From CAVRGQ01 sp963720785 (lineage in GTDB: Bacteria > Actinomycetota > Acidimicrobiia > IMCC26256 > DASPTH01), in NCBI GenBank assembly GCA_963720785.1, contig CAVRGQ010000008.1, forward strand, positions 868,001-932,000: a stretch of 64,000 bases of DNA, given 5' to 3'. Positions 35,250-43,702 of this stretch are shown piece after piece. Each line of letters opens with the position of its first letter. Position 1 is the stretch's first letter. The notes beneath the pieces are model-generated. The model saw nothing but the letters and a program-made list of their open reading frames with translations, ran no database searches and was not told the origin of the DNA. The position numbers and the translations under genes are program-made.

Positions 35250-36215
35250 GTGCCGCACCCGAAGCGCTCCCGAGGTGCCGGCGCGCGCCGGAAGGCCGTC
35301 GTGGTGCTGCTGCTCCTGCTCGGCGCATCCGTGCAGGCCGCCCGGACCGTCGCCCCGGCTCGGGCCGCCGTTCCGGCCACCTACGTGGCCCTCGGCGACT
35401 CGTTCGCGGCGGGGCCGGGCATCCCCTATGCCACCGGCGGCAGCTGTGCCCGCTCCACGACGAACTACCCGAGCCTCGTCGCCGCGCGCCTGCACCTGTC
35501 GCTGACCGACGTGACGTGCAGCGGCGCCACCACCGCCAACGTGACCGCCGCCGCACAGGACGGGAATCCCCCACAACTGACCGCAGTGGCCCGCGACACC
35601 GACTACGTCACCCTCACCATCGGCAACAACGACGTGGCCTACACGCGCTCGCAGATCGTGTGCGGGAGTGCCGGGGCCGAGGGTGCACCCTGCCTCAGCT
35701 TCGCCGTCGACCCCGCCGCGATCGACTCCGCCCTCGCGCACGTGGAGGCCGATCTGGTGGCGACGCTGCGTGCTGTGCGCCGGGCGGCACCGAATGCGAC
35801 GATCCTGCTCGTGGCCTATCCGAGGACGCTGCCCGCACGCGGTACGCCCTGCCCACCTCAGAACCCGATGCTCCGCGACGACTCGCGACGCCTTGCCCAC
35901 CTCGGTGCCCAACTCCAGCGCCACCTCGTCGCCGCGGCCAGGACGGCCAAGGTCACGCTCGTCGACACCTACCGCCCCACCGGGCACGACGTCTGCAGCC
36001 CCGAGCCCCAGCGGTGGATCGAAGGGGCGGTGCCGGACTCTCCGGCGCTGCTGTGGCACCCCAACGAGCGGGGCATGCGGGCCCAGGCGGCCATGGTCGT
36101 GCGGGCCATCGAACAGGCCGACCGGCAGGCCGGACGGCAGGAGGATCGGTCGGCGGATCAGTGGCCCCGCCGGCCGATCACCGGGTTTTGCATAAGACCA
36201 CTGGCAAATGGGTAG
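35250..36215 (+). CDS. Secreted SGNH/GDSL-family esterase
   Basis: A 321-residue hydrolase with an N-terminal signal peptide (AVVVLLLLLGASVQAA, cleavage probably near residue 40). SGNH blocks are intact: YVALGDSFAAGPG (Ser), CSGATTANVT (Gly), TIGNNDVAY (Asn) and WHPNERGMRA (His). Six cysteines suggest disulfides, as in actinobacterial Rv0518/SEST-like esterases. GTG 35250 follows a TAGCGT box by six bases, so probably leaderless. The last ~30 codons are low-complexity and run into the cysD promoter; the true function likely ends before RQAGRQED. Confidence 0.9.
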   Translation: MPHPKRSRGAGARRKAVVVLLLLLGASVQAARTVAPARAAVPATYVALGDSFAAGPGIPYATGGSCARSTTNYPSLVAARLHLSLTDVTCSGATTANVTAAAQDGNPPQLTAVARDTDYVTLTIGNNDVAYTRSQIVCGSAGAEGAPCLSFAVDPAAIDSALAHVEADLVATLRAVRRAAPNATILLVAYPRTLPARGTPCPPQNPMLRDDSRRLAHLGAQLQRHLVAAARTAKVTLVDTYRPTGHDVCSPEPQRWIEGAVPDSPALLWHPNERGMRAQAAMVVRAIEQADRQAGRQEDRSADQWPRRPITGFCIRPLANG

Positions 36216-36218
36216 AAT
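36187..36218 (+). promoter_or_regulatory. cysD promoter with TTTGC-N12-GCAAA inverted repeat
   Basis: TAGAAT at 36213-36218 is a good -10 box, eight bases before ATG 36227; a weak TTGCAT at 36188 could be the -35. An inverted repeat TTTGC (36187-36191) and GCAAA (36204-36208) overlaps the promoter. A sulfur-status regulator, for example the Rrf2 protein at 39.1 kb, could bind there. Confidence 0.5.
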
Positions 36219-36226
36219 CCTTGTCC

Positions 36227-37129
36227 ATGCCGCACCTCACCCACCTCCAGCGTCTGGAGGCCGAGAGCATCCAGATCCTCCGCGAGGCCGTCTCCGAGAG
36301 CGAACGGCCGGTGATGCTCTACTCCGTGGGCAAGGACAGCAGCGTCATGCTGCACCTCGCCGCCAAGGCCTTCTACCCGTCGAAGCCGCCGTTCCCGCTG
36401 CTGCACGTCGACACCACGTGGAAGTTCCAGGCGATGTACGAGATGCGCGACCGCATGGCCGCGCAGGTCGGCATGGATCTGCTCGTGTACCAGAACCCCG
36501 ACTGCGTCGAGCAGGGCATCAACCCGTTCGACCACGGCTCGGCGGTGCACACCGACATGTGGAAGACCGAGGGCCTGAAGCAGGCGCTCGACCAGTACGG
36601 CTTCGACACCGCGTTCGGTGGTGCCCGCCGCGACGAGGAGAAGTCGCGGGCGAAGGAGCGCGTGTTCTCGGTGCGCTCCGCGCAGCACCGCTGGGATCCC
36701 AAGCGTCAGCGCCCCGAGCTGTGGAGTCTCTACAACGCCCGCCGCTCCCCCGGTGAGTCGATCCGAGTGTTCCCGTTGTCGAACTGGACCGAGCTCGACA
36801 TCTGGCAGTACATCAACCTCGAACAGATCGAGATCGTGCCCCTCTACTACGCGGCACCGCGGCCGGTGGTCGAGCGCGACGGCACGCTGATCATGGTCGA
36901 CGACGACCGCATGCGCCTCGAACCCGGCGAGACGCCCGAGCTGCGCAGCGTGCGCTTCCGCACGCTCGGGTGCTACCCGCTCACCGGTGCGATCGAGAGC
37001 GAGGCCGCCGACCTCCACGGGATCATCCAGGAGATGCTGCTCACGACCTCGTCGGAGCGCCAGGGCCGCGTGATCGACCACGACTCGAGCGGCTCGATGG
37101 AGAAGAAGAAGCAAGAGGGGTACTTCTAA
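36227..37129 (+). CDS. cysD: Sulfate adenylyltransferase subunit 2
   Basis: A 300-residue ATP sulfurylase small subunit, making APS from sulfate and ATP with CysN. The PP-loop is in VMLYSVGKDSSVMLHLAAKA; FPLLHVDTTWKFQAMYEMRD, TAFGGARRDEEKSRAKER and FPLSNWTELDIWQYI are hallmark CysD blocks. The C-terminus SMEKKKQEGYF is the typical end. ATG 36227. The stop is two bases before the cysNC start, giving a clear two-gene operon. Confidence 0.97.
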   Translation: MPHLTHLQRLEAESIQILREAVSESERPVMLYSVGKDSSVMLHLAAKAFYPSKPPFPLLHVDTTWKFQAMYEMRDRMAAQVGMDLLVYQNPDCVEQGINPFDHGSAVHTDMWKTEGLKQALDQYGFDTAFGGARRDEEKSRAKERVFSVRSAQHRWDPKRQRPELWSLYNARRSPGESIRVFPLSNWTELDIWQYINLEQIEIVPLYYAAPRPVVERDGTLIMVDDDRMRLEPGETPELRSVRFRTLGCYPLTGAIESEAADLHGIIQEMLLTTSSERQGRVIDHDSSGSMEKKKQEGYF

Positions 37130-37131
37130 CC

Positions 37132-39039
37132 ATGTCCCATGTTGCGAACGAGTTGCTCGAGACGGACGTCGAGGCGTACCTCAAGGAGCACGAGAACAAG
37201 TCGATGCTGCGCTTCATCACGTGCGGCAGCGTCGACGACGGCAAGAGCACGCTGATCGGCCGGCTCCTCTACGACTCGCACCTCGTGTTCGAGGACCATC
37301 TCGCCGCGCTCGAGGCCGACTCCAAGAAGGTCGGCACCCAGGGCGGCGAGCTCGACTTCGCCCTGCTCGTCGACGGCCTGGCCGCTGAGCGCGAGCAGGG
37401 CATCACGATCGACGTCGCGTACCGCTTCTTCTCCACGGAGCAGCGAAAGTTCATCGTGGCCGACACGCCGGGTCACGAGCAGTACACCCGCAACATGGTC
37501 ACCGGCGCGTCGACGGCCGACCTCGCGGTGATCCTCATCGACGCCCGCAAGGGTGTGCTCACCCAGACGCGGCGCCACAGCTTCCTGGTGTCGCTGCTCG
37601 GCATCAAGCACGTGGTGCTCGCGATCAACAAGCTCGACCTCGTCGACTACTCGCAGGAGGTCTTCGACTCCATCGCGTCCGACTACCGCGAGTTCTCCGC
37701 CAACCTCAGCTTCACCGATATCGTGGCCATCCCGTTGTCGGCGCTGCGCGGCGACAACATCACCACGCCGAGCGAGGCCACGCCCTGGTACACCGGGCCC
37801 ACGCTCGTGGGGCACCTCGAGACCGTCCAGATCGACGACGAGCTCCAGCACCAGCCGTTCCGGCTGCCGGTGCAGTGGGTGAACCGGCCCGACCTCGACT
37901 TCCGCGGCTTCTCCGGCCAGATCGTCGGCGGCACCGTGCACCCGGGCGACCGCGTGCGCGTCGTGCCCGCGGGCCGGGAGAGCACCGTCGCCCGCATCGT
38001 CACCCACGACTCCGACCTCGACGAAGCCGTGGCCGGGCAGTCGGTCACGCTCACCCTCGCCGACGAGATCGACGTCAGCCGCGGCGACGTGCTCGTCGCT
38101 GCCGAGTCGCCGTGCGCGGTGGCCGACCAGTTCGAGGCCCACATCGTGTGGATGGACGAGGCGGAGATGCTGCCCGGCCGTCCGTACCTCATGAAGATCG
38201 GCACGCGCACGGTCGGCGCGACCGTCGCGCAGCCCAAGTACAAGGTCAACGTCAACACGCTGGAGCACACCGCGGCGAAGACGCTGGAGCTCAACGAGAT
38301 CGGCGTGTGCAACATCAACGTCGACCGCCCGGTGCCGTTCGACGCCTACGACGACAACCGGGAGATGGGCGCGTTCATCCTCGTCGACCGTTTCAGCAAC
38401 GCGACGGTCGCCGCGGGCATGTTGCACTTCGCGCTGCGGCGCGCCGACAACGTGCACTGGCAGGCCATCGAGGTCGACAAGCTCGCGCACGCCGCGCTCA
38501 AGGGCCAGAAGCCGTGCGTGGTGTGGTTCACCGGTCTCTCGGGTTCGGGCAAGTCGACCATCGCGAACATCCTCGAGCGCAAGCTCCACCAGCTCGGCCG
38601 CCACACCTATCTGCTCGACGGCGACAACGTGCGCCACGGTCTCAACAAGGACCTCGGCTTCACCGACGCCGACCGCGTCGAGAACATCCGGCGAGTCGCG
38701 GAGGTCGCGGGGCTGATGGTCGACGCCGGCCTCATCGTGCTGGTGTCGTTCATCTCGCCGTTCAAAGCCGAGCGCCGGCTCGCGCGTGACCGGGTGGAGG
38801 GGCACGAGTTCCTCGAGGTGTACGTGGAGACGCCGCTCGAGGTGGCGGAGCAGCGCGACGTGAAGGGTCTCTACGCGAAGGCGCGTCGCGGCGAGCTGGC
38901 CAACTTCACCGGCATCGACTCGCCGTACGAGGAGCCGGAGAACCCCGAGATCCGCGTCGACACCACCACCCTCGACGCCGAGGCCGCCGCCGACGCCATC
39001 CTCGAGCACCTCCGCAACGAGGGCATCATCGGCCAGTAG
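37132..39039 (+). CDS. cysNC: Bifunctional sulfate adenylyltransferase GTPase subunit/adenylylsulfate kinase
   Basis: A 635-residue CysN-CysC fusion that makes APS then PAPS. The GTPase part (~25-440) has CGSVDDGKSTLIGRLLYDS, ADTPGHEQYTRNM and INKLDLVDY, followed by EF-Tu-like beta-barrel domains. The APS-kinase part (~450-625) has WFTGLSGSGKSTIANILE, LLDGDNVRHGLNKDLGF and SFISPFKAERRLAR. The fused form is usual in mycobacteria and relatives. Directly follows cysD; ends 13 bp before a family-A palindromic repeat shared with the convergent Rrf2 gene. Confidence 0.97.
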   Translation: MSHVANELLETDVEAYLKEHENKSMLRFITCGSVDDGKSTLIGRLLYDSHLVFEDHLAALEADSKKVGTQGGELDFALLVDGLAAEREQGITIDVAYRFFSTEQRKFIVADTPGHEQYTRNMVTGASTADLAVILIDARKGVLTQTRRHSFLVSLLGIKHVVLAINKLDLVDYSQEVFDSIASDYREFSANLSFTDIVAIPLSALRGDNITTPSEATPWYTGPTLVGHLETVQIDDELQHQPFRLPVQWVNRPDLDFRGFSGQIVGGTVHPGDRVRVVPAGRESTVARIVTHDSDLDEAVAGQSVTLTLADEIDVSRGDVLVAAESPCAVADQFEAHIVWMDEAEMLPGRPYLMKIGTRTVGATVAQPKYKVNVNTLEHTAAKTLELNEIGVCNINVDRPVPFDAYDDNREMGAFILVDRFSNATVAAGMLHFALRRADNVHWQAIEVDKLAHAALKGQKPCVVWFTGLSGSGKSTIANILERKLHQLGRHTYLLDGDNVRHGLNKDLGFTDADRVENIRRVAEVAGLMVDAGLIVLVSFISPFKAERRLARDRVEGHEFLEVYVETPLEVAEQRDVKGLYAKARRGELANFTGIDSPYEEPENPEIRVDTTTLDAEAAADAILEHLRNEGIIGQ

Positions 39040-39052
39040 CTGCGCCCATTCT

Positions 39053-39104
39053 CGTTTTGGCGTCACCAGAGGCCGCTATAGCGGCGCGAGGTGACGCCAA
39101 AACG
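39053..39104. repeat. Palindromic repeat family A, copy 1
   Basis: Outer arms CGTTTTGGCGTCACC (39053-39067) and its perfect complement (39090-39104) enclose an inner stem GCCGC-TATA-GCGGC. It fills the gap between the convergent cysNC stop (39039) and the Rrf2 gene stop (39107). The T-run lies on the 5' side of the stem on both strands, unlike an intrinsic terminator. Confidence 0.92.
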
Positions 39105-39106
39105 GA

Positions 39107-39583
39107 TCAGAGAGACGGTTCGCCGCGGCGTTGCTCGGTGTCGACCCGGTACTCCTCGGCCATCTCGTCGACGAAGCCGGGGAGCTCGCCGGCCGCGAGG
39201 TCGGCGATGGTGACGTGTTCGAGCACTCGTCGCAGGCCGCCGCGCACCGCCATCCAGACGGTGGGCAGCTCGCGCGCCGCGCCCTCGTAGGCCATGGCAC
39301 TCAGGCTCTGGTCGCGCACGGTGGCGAGCGGGCCGTCGACGGCCCGGAAGATGTCGGCGATCGAGATGTCGACGGCGGGGCGGGCGAGCACGAAGCCACC
39401 GTCGGGACCGCGCTGGCTGGTGACGAGCCGGGCCCGCCGCAGGTCGGTGAGGATCCCGCGCAGGAACTTCACCGGGATGGCCTGGGCCTCCGCGAGCTCC
39501 TCGGCCTTCACCGGGCCGCCCGCGTGACCAGCCAGCTCGGCCATCGCACGGATGGCGTAGTCGACCTTCGCGGGAATGCGCAC
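39107..39583 (-). CDS. Rrf2-family transcriptional regulator without cysteine ligands
   Basis: A 158-residue Rrf2 protein. The winged-helix region is PAKVDYAIRAMAELA, AEAQAIPVKFLRGILTDLR and LVTSQRGPDGGFVLARP, followed by the dimer helix DISIADIFRAVDGPL. It contains no cysteine at all, so it cannot bind an Fe-S cluster through Cys like IscR or NsrR; it is closer to CymR/small-molecule-sensing members. GTG 39583 follows GACAAT by six bases. Its position convergent with cysDNC suggests, but does not prove, control of sulfate assimilation. Confidence 0.88.
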   Translation of the reverse strand: MRIPAKVDYAIRAMAELAGHAGGPVKAEELAEAQAIPVKFLRGILTDLRRARLVTSQRGPDGGFVLARPAVDISIADIFRAVDGPLATVRDQSLSAMAYEGAARELPTVWMAVRGGLRRVLEHVTIADLAAGELPGFVDEMAEEYRVDTEQRRGEPSL

Positions 39584-39644
39584 GAGAGCATTGTCGCACC
39601 CGCGCCGCGCAGACCCGGTGTTCAGGCCGGTGTCAGGCCGGGGT

Positions 39645-40043
39645 TCAGCCGGCGACGGGCGCGAACAGGGGGAAGAACACGTCGTCCTGCTGTTCGAAAC
39701 GGACCGCGACCGGCAACCCGATCACGATGTCGGCAGGGTCGCAGTCGACGATGTTGGTGGGGATCCGCAGGTCGGCCTGCTCGTCGAGCTGCACGAGCGC
39801 GATGACGTAGGGCACCGGCACGTCGGGGTTGAAGGGCTGGTGGTTGACCGTGAACGTGAAGACGGTGCCGCGGCCCGACACCGGTTCCCAGGTGAGCGGC
39901 CGGCCGCACTCGGTGCAGGCGTCGGTGGCCGGGTGCACCCACCGGTCGCACGCCTCGCAGCGGGCGACCTCGAGCACGCCGTCGCGGCCCGAGGTCCAGA
40001 AGCGTGCGTCGGGACCGTCGAGGGGTGACAGGATGCGGGCCAT
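39645..40043 (-). CDS. DUF35 Zn-ribbon/OB-fold acyl-CoA-associated protein
   Basis: A 132-residue DUF35 protein with an N-terminal rubredoxin-like zinc ribbon (CEACDRWVHP and CTECGRPLTW) and an OB fold (GRGTVFTFTVNHQPFNPDVP, ALVQLDEQ). These proteins bind acyl-CoA and partner thiolase-like lipid-transfer proteins, for example in steroid side-chain aldolase complexes. The partner is the divergent thiolase-like gene. The ATG at 40043 and the partner's ATG at 40042 overlap within one CATG. Confidence 0.92.
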   Translation of the reverse strand: MARILSPLDGPDARFWTSGRDGVLEVARCEACDRWVHPATDACTECGRPLTWEPVSGRGTVFTFTVNHQPFNPDVPVPYVIALVQLDEQADLRIPTNIVDCDPADIVIGLPVAVRFEQQDDVFFPLFAPVAG

Positions 40044-41229
40044 GACTGCCGACGCTACCGTCCCCGCCGGGCTCACCGAGCGCCGCGCGATCATCTCGGG
40101 CACCGGCATCTCACGCATCGGGCGGCGCCTGGGGGTGCCCGGGCTCGAACTCACCCTCGAGGCGGTGCGCGGCGCGCTCGCCGACGCCGGCGTCGACGCC
40201 CGTGAACTCACCGGCATCGCGTCGATCGGCGACACGCCCGTCGACGAGGTCGCCGCCGCGCTCGACGTCGATCCCACGTACGAGGGCGCGGGGTTCCGCA
40301 CCGGTGGGTTGCTCAACCCGGTGATGGACGCGTGCTTGGCCGTGGGAACGGCCCGGGCCCGTCACGTGCTCGTGTACCGCACCGTGCAGATGCTCGGCGG
40401 CGACGTCGTGAACCGCGGCAACGGAGGCGGTGGCGGCGACGCCGGCAAGGAAGACCTCGCCCGGGTGATGGGCCCCATGCTGCCGTTGCTCGGCGCGCAC
40501 GCCTACTCCGCGGCGAACTGGCTGGCCATGAACTGCATGCGCCACATGCACCAGTACGGCACCACCAAGGAACAACTCGGCTGGCTCGCGATCAACACGC
40601 GCCGCAACGCGGCCCGCAACCCCCTTGCGGTGATGCGCGAGGCGATCACGATGGACGACTACCTCTCGGCCCGCCCGGTGTCCACTCCCTTCGGGTTGCT
40701 CGACTGCGACCTGCCGGTCGACGGCTCCATCGCCGTGGTCGTGTCGACCCACGAGCACGCCGACGCGCTCGACCACCCGGCCGTGCACGTGGAGGCGATC
40801 GGTGGGGCGCGCGGCGTCGGCGGCTGGACCAACCGGCCCGACTACCCGGCGATGGCCTCGGTCGATGCCGCGGCCGAGATGTGGGCGCGCACCGACCTGG
40901 GCCCGGGCGACGTCGACACCGCGCAGCTCTACGACGGCTTCACCTTCCTCACGTTCGCGTGGCTCGAGGCGCTCGGCCTCGTGGGCGAGGGCGAGGCGGG
41001 GCCGTTCGTGGAGGGCGCGACGCGGATCGCCCTCGACGGCGAGCTGCCGCTCAACACCTACGGCGGGCAATTGTCGGCGGGGCGCATGCACGGCTACTGG
41101 ATCCTGCACGAGGCCTGCGCGCAGCTGCGCGGCGAGGCCGGCGAACGTCAGATCGCGCGCCCGCCCGAGGTCGCGGTGGTGGCGAACGGCGGCGGCCCCA
41201 TCGCCGGGTGCATGTTGCTCACCCGGTGA
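40042..41229 (+). CDS. Thiolase-like lipid-transfer protein
   Basis: A 395-residue thiolase-fold protein of the SCP2-thiolase-like (Ltp/non-decarboxylating) type. Blocks: IISGTGISRIGRRLG, RTGGLLNPVMDACLAVGTAR, YDGFTFLTFAWLEALG, NTYGGQLSAGRMHGYWILHE and VVANGGGPIAGCMLL. The nucleophilic-Cys motif of true thiolases is absent at the nucleophile elbow, although HE and GG regions remain, so it is likely an aldolase or carrier subunit working with the DUF35 protein encoded opposite. ATG 40042 is used; ATG 40033 is possible. Confidence 0.88.
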   Translation: MTADATVPAGLTERRAIISGTGISRIGRRLGVPGLELTLEAVRGALADAGVDARELTGIASIGDTPVDEVAAALDVDPTYEGAGFRTGGLLNPVMDACLAVGTARARHVLVYRTVQMLGGDVVNRGNGGGGGDAGKEDLARVMGPMLPLLGAHAYSAANWLAMNCMRHMHQYGTTKEQLGWLAINTRRNAARNPLAVMREAITMDDYLSARPVSTPFGLLDCDLPVDGSIAVVVSTHEHADALDHPAVHVEAIGGARGVGGWTNRPDYPAMASVDAAAEMWARTDLGPGDVDTAQLYDGFTFLTFAWLEALGLVGEGEAGPFVEGATRIALDGELPLNTYGGQLSAGRMHGYWILHEACAQLRGEAGERQIARPPEVAVVANGGGPIAGCMLLTR

Positions 41230-41251
41230 GCGGACGCGAACGGAGGTCGAT

Positions 41252-42457
41252 GTGAAGCCCCTGACCCGGAGGGCGCGCCCGCTCGTCGCCTACCCCGACG
41301 GGCCCGACGTCGCCGCGTCACCGCCCGCGCATTTCGGCGGCGAGCCGTGCGACGTGTTCCTCGGCTGGATGCCGGAACCACGCGAGTGGCTCGACGGCCC
41401 CCTCACCGGCTGGACGCACATGGCCGGCTACGCGCTCCGCGACGTGGTCGCCGACGGCCGGGTGCGCTACGTGCCCACCCGACTCTCGGGCGTGCCCGCG
41501 CTGCTCGCCGCGCTGCAGCCCGACGTGGTGGTCGTGCCCGGCGTGCGGCGCGGCCTCGAGCTCGCCTACGCCGGGTCGATCGGTTGGGCCCCCGCCGCGG
41601 TGGCCGCGGGCGCGCAGCTCGTCGTCGAGATCGACGAGGACGCCGCCGACATCGGCGCGCCGTTGATCGAGGGCCCGGTGCACCGCACCGTCACCGGAAG
41701 CCGCGAGCACCCCGAGCCGGTCGTGATCACGCCGGGCCCCGAGGACGTGCGCATCGCCGAGCTCGTCGTCGACCTCCTCCCCCGCGACGCGACGCTGCAG
41801 TTCGGCATCGGCGCGCTCGCCGACGCGATCGTGCGGGCGGTCGATCGGCCGGTGCAGGTCTGGTCGGGCTTCGTGAGCGACGCGGTCGCGGCGCTCGCCG
41901 CACGCGGGTTCCTGCAGGGACAGGCCGTCGGCGCCTACCTGCTTCCCGGCGCCGGCGCCGCCGACCTCGTGCGCACCGGCGCCGCGCGGCTGGTGCCCGT
42001 GACCGAATCGCACGGTGCCGCCTTCCTCGCCCAGCAACCCCACCTCGTGGCGGTGAACACCGCGCTGCAGATCGGACTCGACGGGTCGGTCAACGTGGAG
42101 CGCACGAACGGGAAGCTCGTGGCGGGCATCGGCGGCCACGCCGACTTCAGCGGCGCCGCCGCCCGCGCCACCGACGGACTGTCGATCGTGGCCGTGCGCG
42201 CCACCCACCGCGACGCGTCGACGATCGTGCCCACCGTGGAGACGGTGTCGACCCCGCGTTGCGACATCGACGTGGTGGTCACGGAGCACGGTGTGGCCGA
42301 CCTGCGCGGTGCCGACGACGCCGAGCGCGCCGAGCGCCTGATCCAGATCGCGGCCCCGGAGCACCGGGCGGCGCTCGCGGCCGTCGAGCACGGCACCGCC
42401 GCCGCCAACGCGGCTATGGGGAGCGGAGCGTTCCCCCCACCACCGCTCGTCCGATGA
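41252..42457 (+). CDS. Acetyl-CoA hydrolase/CoA-transferase family protein
   Basis: A 401-residue family I CoA-transferase (Cat1/4-hydroxybutyrate CoA-transferase-like). Typical segments: VQVWSGFVSDAVAALAARGF, NGKLVAGIGGHADFSGAAA, TPRCDIDVVVTEHGVADLRG and LIQIAAPEHRAAL. Start GTG 41252 has GGAGG five bases upstream. It would move CoA between an acyl-CoA and a free acid, activating or releasing pathway intermediates. The last 44 bp overlap the end of the convergent acyl-CoA dehydrogenase gene. Confidence 0.88.
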   Translation: MKPLTRRARPLVAYPDGPDVAASPPAHFGGEPCDVFLGWMPEPREWLDGPLTGWTHMAGYALRDVVADGRVRYVPTRLSGVPALLAALQPDVVVVPGVRRGLELAYAGSIGWAPAAVAAGAQLVVEIDEDAADIGAPLIEGPVHRTVTGSREHPEPVVITPGPEDVRIAELVVDLLPRDATLQFGIGALADAIVRAVDRPVQVWSGFVSDAVAALAARGFLQGQAVGAYLLPGAGAADLVRTGAARLVPVTESHGAAFLAQQPHLVAVNTALQIGLDGSVNVERTNGKLVAGIGGHADFSGAAARATDGLSIVAVRATHRDASTIVPTVETVSTPRCDIDVVVTEHGVADLRGADDAERAERLIQIAAPEHRAALAAVEHGTAAANAAMGSGAFPPPPLVR

Positions 42458-43577
42458 TCTCCTTCATGATCTCGGTGGTGCCCGCGTAGATCGTGGTGAC
42501 GCGCGTGTCGAGGTAGGCGCGCGCGATCGGGTACTCCCGCATGTAGCCGTAGCCACCGTGCAGCTGCAGGCAGCGGTCGACGCACCGCTGGTGCATCTCG
42601 GTGGTCCACCACTTGGCCATGGCCGCCTTCTCGGCGGTGAGCACACCGGCGTTGAGCTCGCGCACGCACTCGTGCACGAACGCACGACCCACCGAGATCT
42701 CGGTCTGCAACTCGGCCAGCACGAAGCGCGTGTTCTGCAGCTTGCTGAGCGGTTCGCCGAACGCCATCCGGTTGTTGCAGTGCTCGACGGTGAGGTCGAC
42801 CGCGTACTGCGCAGCGGGAATCGCCCACACCGCGACCGACAGCCGCTCCTGCGCGAGGTTGCGCATGAGATAGCCGAAGCCCTCGCCCTCGTTGCCGAGC
42901 AGGTTGGCCGCGGGCACGCGCACGTCCTCGAACAAGAGCTCCGCGGTGTCCTGGGAGTCGAGGCCGATCTTGTCGAGCTTGCGGGGGCGGCTGAAGCCCT
43001 CCATCCCCCGCTCGATCCCGATCAGGCTGATGCCGCGGTGGCGTTCCTTCGGATCGGTCTTCACCGCGGTGATCACCAGATCCGCGTGGATGCCGTTGGT
43101 GATGAACGTCTTGGCACCGTTCACCAGGTAGTCGTCACCGTCCAAGATCGCCGAGGTCTTGATCCCGGCGACGTCGCTGCCGGCGTCGGGCTCGGTCATG
43201 CCGATCGCGGTGACGATGTCGCCCGACACGAACCCGGGCAGCCAGCGCGCCTTCTGCTCGTCGTTCGCGTCGTGGAGCAGGTACGGCTGCACGATGTCGT
43301 TGTGCAGGGTGAGCGAGAGGCCCGCCCCCGACGCTCCGACCCGGGCGAACTCCTCGCCGATGATCATGTTGAAGCGGAAGTCGTCGACCCCACCACCGCC
43401 GTACTCCTCGGGCACCGCCGTGCCCAGCAGCCCCGCGGCCCCGGCCTTGCGGAAGAACTCCCGGTCGACGAGGTGGGCCTCGTCCCAGGCGGCAAGGTTC
43501 GGGATCACCTCGCGTTCGATGAACGTGCGCACCGCGCGTCGGAATTCGTCGTGTTCGTCTTCGAAGAAGGGCTCCAT
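42414..43577 (-). CDS. Acyl-CoA dehydrogenase
   Basis: A 387-residue acyl-CoA dehydrogenase of the isovaleryl/long-chain-like group. Blocks: AVPEEYGGGGVDDFRFN, AIGMTEPDAGSDVAGIKTSA, LVNGAKTFITNGIHADL, CLQLHGGYGYMREYPIARAY and TTIYAGTTEIMKEIIGR. Ala replaces the Tyr-Glu-Gly base, as in isovaleryl-CoA dehydrogenase-type enzymes that use a Glu from another helix. Start ATG 43577. Divergent from another acyl-CoA dehydrogenase across a 125-bp interval containing palindromes. Confidence 0.93.
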   Translation of the reverse strand: MEPFFEDEHDEFRRAVRTFIEREVIPNLAAWDEAHLVDREFFRKAGAAGLLGTAVPEEYGGGGVDDFRFNMIIGEEFARVGASGAGLSLTLHNDIVQPYLLHDANDEQKARWLPGFVSGDIVTAIGMTEPDAGSDVAGIKTSAILDGDDYLVNGAKTFITNGIHADLVITAVKTDPKERHRGISLIGIERGMEGFSRPRKLDKIGLDSQDTAELLFEDVRVPAANLLGNEGEGFGYLMRNLAQERLSVAVWAIPAAQYAVDLTVEHCNNRMAFGEPLSKLQNTRFVLAELQTEISVGRAFVHECVRELNAGVLTAEKAAMAKWWTTEMHQRCVDRCLQLHGGYGYMREYPIARAYLDTRVTTIYAGTTEIMKEIIGRAVVGGTLRSP

Positions 43578-43598
43578 GCGAGGAGCGTAGGGCCCTGT

Positions 43599-43611
43599 GT
43601 CACCTGGTGAC
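43599..43611. promoter_or_regulatory. Candidate operator between divergent acyl-CoA dehydrogenase genes
   Basis: GTCACCTGGTGAC is a perfect palindrome with six-base arms and a single central base. A second inverted repeat, CCGGTC-N5-GACCGG, lies at 43624-43640. Both sit in the 125-bp divergent interval and could be a regulator site shared by the two genes. Confidence 0.4.
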
Positions 43612-43702
43612 GTCCCGTGTTGCCGGTCGGCGAGACCGGTCGGTACGGTCAGGGGCGACGGCCCCAGCCGGGGAACCCCGAACCGTCCCAGGAGTTGAGG
43701 CC

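Noticed and set aside
39053..39104. Classical Rho-independent terminator
   Set aside because: The T-run is on the 5' side of the stem on both strands, so no U-tract follows the hairpin. A non-canonical terminator role remains possible.
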